Assembly: GCA_963717765.1 (NCBI GenBank)
Contig: CAVQWX010000004.1
Coordinates: 1 to 64,000, forward strand
Origin: JACDER01 sp963717765
Lineage (GTDB): Bacteria > Actinomycetota > Thermoleophilia > Gaiellales > Gaiellaceae
Direction of reading: 5' to 3'
DNA: 64,000 nt
The notes under the pieces are model-generated. The model was not told where the DNA came from and did not search any database. It saw only the letters and a list, made by a program, of their open reading frames with translations. The translations under genes and the position numbers were made by a program. Below, piece by piece: positions 61,509 to 64,000 of this stretch (position 1 is its first letter; the number at the start of each line of letters is the position of its first letter).

Positions 61509-63503
61509 TTATCGGCTCAGAACGCTCGCGCGGGGACGGCGTCTGAGGCGAGGGATTCCCAGCTCCGGCTTGGGGAGCTGTCCCTCGACCCACATCGCCG
61601 CCAGCGCGACCCTGAGCAGGTTCCGCGAGCCCTCGTACATCAAGAAGCGTGGTTCCCAGCGGGGGAAGAACTTCGCATTGAACCGGTAGAGGCGCTCGAT
61701 CTGGAAGACCGCATCTGCTCGGGAGAGAAGCCCGCCGAGGACTCGCTGCAGGCGGTTGCTGGGCGCATGCAGAAGTCGCGCGAAGGCTGCGAAGTTGAGA
61801 GAGACCTCGCGAACTCCCGTCTCGCGGAAGTATTCGATGGCGCGCACGACCATGAACTCCGTCAGGCCGTTCGGCGTGCTCGGGTCGCGCCGCATGGACG
61901 AAAGGGACATCGCGGCGCGCCCGTAGGAGGGGACGAAGTGCAGGAAGCCGCGGGCGGCTCCGTGCTCGTCGCGCGCGATGACGACGACCGTGTCGCCCTG
62001 GTCCGTGCGTCGAATCGCCCCGAGAGCCATCGAGAACCCCCGCTCGGCCCTCGTTCCTCGCCACCCGGCCGAGACCGCCTCGAGCGCCGCGCACGTGGCG
62101 TCGTCCAGCTCGGACACGAAGCGAATGTCCGTGGCATAGCCTGCCTTGCCGAGTCGGGTCACCGACTGGCGCACCTTTCGGATCTCTCGACCGTCGAGCG
62201 TGAAGCCGGCCGTCTCGACGATTGCCTCGTCGCCGACGTAGAACGCCCGCAGGCCCACCTGCTCGAACGCGGGTCTCATCGACTCGCTGACTCCCAGGGC
62301 CGCGAGACGGAGCCCCCGCCGTTCCGAGAAGAGGGCCAGCTGCCGGAGGAGCTCCGGGATGGCCGAGGAGGGGCCGACCGGCTCACCGGACACGAGCAGC
62401 ACGCCGCTTTCGACGCGGTAGCCCACGAAGGCCGACCTTTCCTCGGAGAAGAAGTAGTGCTTGTCGGACCGAAGCTTGAAGTAGGCGAGCGTGTCCGATC
62501 CGTGCTCCCGCACGAGCTCGCTTGCCGCCCTGCGTACTTCGGCGTCGGGGAGATCCCGTGGCGCGGCCAGGGGCCTGAAGACGAGATACGAAGCAACACC
62601 CAGGGCGGCCAGTCCGAGCAGCCCGACGGCCACGTCGAGCCGGCTGAACGCACCGTGGAACGTGACCGGGCCGTTCTGCCAGAGGAGCAGGTCGCCCGTC
62701 TCCCGGCCGAGCGACGAGGCAGGAGTACCCGGCGGCGCGGCAATCCAGACGAGCAGGAATGAAGCCGCAACCCCGGCCAGGAAGACGAACGGGATCCGCA
62801 CCAGCCTCGACGGCAGTGGCAACGGCTCGTGGCGGACGTAGAACGAGCTCCTCCCGGCAAAGAGGAGTAGCGCGAGCGCGAAGCCAACGATCGCTTCTTC
62901 GAAGTCCAGGCCCTTGAACAGGTTGAAGATGCCGAGCGCGATCAGAAGCGCGACCGCCAGCCACAGGGCCCGGAGCCGGCGGCGGTAGAGGTAGTAGGCC
63001 GACACGAGCAGGCCGATCGAGGCCGGGATCGCGAGGGCGTGGAATATGCGCAGCTCTGAGATGCCCTCGATCTCGAGGAGCGAGTGCCCTCGCCACGAGA
63101 CGTTCGGCGTCAGCGCGGAAAGGAGATTCACCACGCCGACCAGCGCGGCGGCGCCTGCGGCGAGCGTCGGGAGGGGGTCGGCACGGCGAAACGTCCGGAG
63201 CGGGAGCGGCGGCCGGTGGAGACCCAGGCGCCACGCGCTCTTGTCCCGGAGCCGCGGGAACATGTCTCGCCAGTCCTTGACGATCAGCCAGAATGCCGCC
63301 CCACCTGCAAGAGCCGCCGGCAGCGCGTCGCGCACGACTCCGAGTGCGGCTCCGACGATGAGGCCGACGAGGATCAGGAGGCCGAGGTGCCACTCGTGCA
63401 TACGGAGATTGCCGAAATACAGGCGGGGCCCGAGCTCATGGCGCTCCACTCGGATCAGCCGGCGGCGCCCGCCGGCCGGCGCGTCTCCTCGAGTTCCCGT
63501 CAC
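61509..63503 (-). CDS. MprF-like phosphatidylglycerol lysyltransferase-domain membrane protein
   Basis: The protein has 664 residues. About seven N-terminal helices (LGLLILVGLIVGAALGVVRD to VGLLGLAALGVASYLVF) are followed by a cytosolic DUF2156/LPG-synthase C domain from ~335 (LAYFKLRSDKHYFFSEERSA, AFEQVGLRAFYVGDEAIVET, GARGFLHFVPSYGRAAMSLS, NGLTEFMVVRAIEYFRETGV, YRFNAKFFPRWEPRFLMYEG). These proteins transfer an amino acid from tRNA to phosphatidylglycerol and flip the product. GTG 63503 is the longest start; ATG codons further in are possible. It lies 12 bases upstream of the rhodanese-MFS gene. Confidence 0.82.
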   Translation of the reverse strand: MTGTRGDAPAGGRRRLIRVERHELGPRLYFGNLRMHEWHLGLLILVGLIVGAALGVVRDALPAALAGGAAFWLIVKDWRDMFPRLRDKSAWRLGLHRPPLPLRTFRRADPLPTLAAGAAALVGVVNLLSALTPNVSWRGHSLLEIEGISELRIFHALAIPASIGLLVSAYYLYRRRLRALWLAVALLIALGIFNLFKGLDFEEAIVGFALALLLFAGRSSFYVRHEPLPLPSRLVRIPFVFLAGVAASFLLVWIAAPPGTPASSLGRETGDLLLWQNGPVTFHGAFSRLDVAVGLLGLAALGVASYLVFRPLAAPRDLPDAEVRRAASELVREHGSDTLAYFKLRSDKHYFFSEERSAFVGYRVESGVLLVSGEPVGPSSAIPELLRQLALFSERRGLRLAALGVSESMRPAFEQVGLRAFYVGDEAIVETAGFTLDGREIRKVRQSVTRLGKAGYATDIRFVSELDDATCAALEAVSAGWRGTRAERGFSMALGAIRRTDQGDTVVVIARDEHGAARGFLHFVPSYGRAAMSLSSMRRDPSTPNGLTEFMVVRAIEYFRETGVREVSLNFAAFARLLHAPSNRLQRVLGGLLSRADAVFQIERLYRFNAKFFPRWEPRFLMYEGSRNLLRVALAAMWVEGQLPKPELGIPRLRRRPRASVLSR

Positions 63504-63582
63504 CAGGTCCTTGTTCTTGCCCCGAAAGGCCAGTCCTCACCCATCGGGCAAGGGTACGACCAATAGCCCGAAGGCGGGGTGT

Positions 63583-64000
63583 TCAGATGCGCAGCAGGCG
63601 CAGCGCGGTGAGCATCCCGCCGATCCCCAGCCCGGAGCCGATCAGCCACGCAACGACGGCCTCCGCGGTGGGCTTCGACAGCTCGTAGAAGTCGCGCAGG
63701 AACGGGACGGCCAGGGCCAGGCCGAACAGGAGCGCCATCGCGAGACACAGCCCGGCGACCGCGAGGCTGCGCTTCCCTCCTCCCTGAGCCTCGAGCCGCA
63801 GCACGACGGCGAGGCCGCACACGACCACTACGCCGGTGGCGACGGTGCGCGACAGGCTCAGGTCGAGATCGAAGGCGTAACGCGCGAGCAGGTAGCCGCT
63901 CGTGATGCCGATCCCGATCGCGACCCCCGAGGGGAGGGCGAAGCTCACCACCGACCGGAGGAAGCGGTCGACGCGCCACGGACCGGAGCTCGGCGCCAGC
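63583..64000 (-). CDS. C-terminal end of a P-type cation-transporting ATPase (5' end outside window)
   Basis: The frame is open from base 64000 to a stop at 63583. It begins with LAPSSGPWRVDRFLRSVVSF, then four or five helices (ALPSGVAIGIGITSGYLLAR, VATGVVVVCGLAVVLRLE, LAVAGLCLAMALLFGLALAV, EAVVAWLIGSGLGIGGMLTA). This matches the last membrane helices of actinobacterial E-type (CtpE-like) P-type ATPases. The catalytic domains lie beyond the window, so the ion specificity is not visible. Confidence 0.65.
   Translation of the reverse strand, partial: LAPSSGPWRVDRFLRSVVSFALPSGVAIGIGITSGYLLARYAFDLDLSLSRTVATGVVVVCGLAVVLRLEAQGGGKRSLAVAGLCLAMALLFGLALAVPFLRDFYELSKPTAEAVVAWLIGSGLGIGGMLTALRLLRI

Noticed and set aside
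1..64000. CRISPR arrays, rRNA, prophage or plasmid origin
   Set aside because: No regularly spaced repeats, rRNA sequence, integrase core, capsid or replication genes were found.

Overview
The window is high-GC chromosomal DNA, about two thirds or more G+C by eye, with many GTG starts and frequent ATGA/GTGA stop-start overlaps. Gene families and codon habits point to an Actinomycetota member, most likely class Thermoleophilia (Gaiellales/Solirubrobacterales type), probably from an environmental assembly. That placement is inferred from protein families, not from a marker gene. There is no rRNA, CRISPR array or complete mobile element, and only one doubtful tRNA-like sequence.

Layout. 1-10,475 is a minus-strand run: a secreted protein, a lipoprotein, two ABC ATPases, an FtsX-type permease, a two-component system, a beta-propeller protein, a small membrane peptide and a membrane glycosyltransferase-like gene cut by the window edge. 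Between about 4,900 and 9,900 nearly every gene is split by one-base shifts, so that stretch is either badly error-prone or decayed. Two CCTGAACG direct repeats with an 11-base period sit just before the first gene and before the beta-propeller gene, and may be operators for the encoded OmpR-type regulator. 10,558-13,419 (plus) carries an ABC exporter and an iron/lead-permease-like membrane protein. 14,014-17,685 is a cyclase/AAA+ regulator fused to an oligopeptide-binding domain, followed by a cation/proton antiporter. A delta-60-repeat surface protein lies on the minus strand at 19,669-21,720.

22,205-29,895 is the most intriguing cluster. Two alkaline-phosphatase-superfamily enzymes, a thiamine-diphosphate E1 alpha/beta pair and a hybrid protein (lipoyl domain, E3-binding-like domain, left-handed beta-helix acyltransferase) sit in one tightly packed plus-strand run, followed by an arylsulfotransferase-like lipoprotein. 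The hybrid seems to replace the normal E2 core, suggesting that an acyl group made from a 2-oxoacid is passed to a hydroxyl or amino acceptor rather than to CoA. 30,021-43,401 is an accessory stretch with a Ycf48-like propeller, an aldo/keto reductase, a serine hydrolase, a broken repeat protein, three peptidase E paralogues mixed with VOC and cupin genes, PaaI, RidA, a LanC-like protein, an ECF sigma/anti-sigma pair and an alpha/beta hydrolase.

43,607-54,570 holds an SDR, a cupin-TPR protein, two flippase-like membrane genes (one fragmentary), a SpeD-BpsA pair for branched polyamine synthesis, a Vps62-like membrane protein, an acyl-CoA synthetase, an ADP-ribosyltransferase-like protein, GreA and a cupin. 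54,567-64,000 (mostly minus) holds a second cyclase/AAA+ regulator, an AlkZ-like protein, an orphan receiver-like protein, membrane proteins, a rhodanese-MFS fusion with an in-frame TGA exactly at the rhodanese catalytic cysteine position (candidate selenocysteine), an MprF-like protein and the end of a P-type ATPase.
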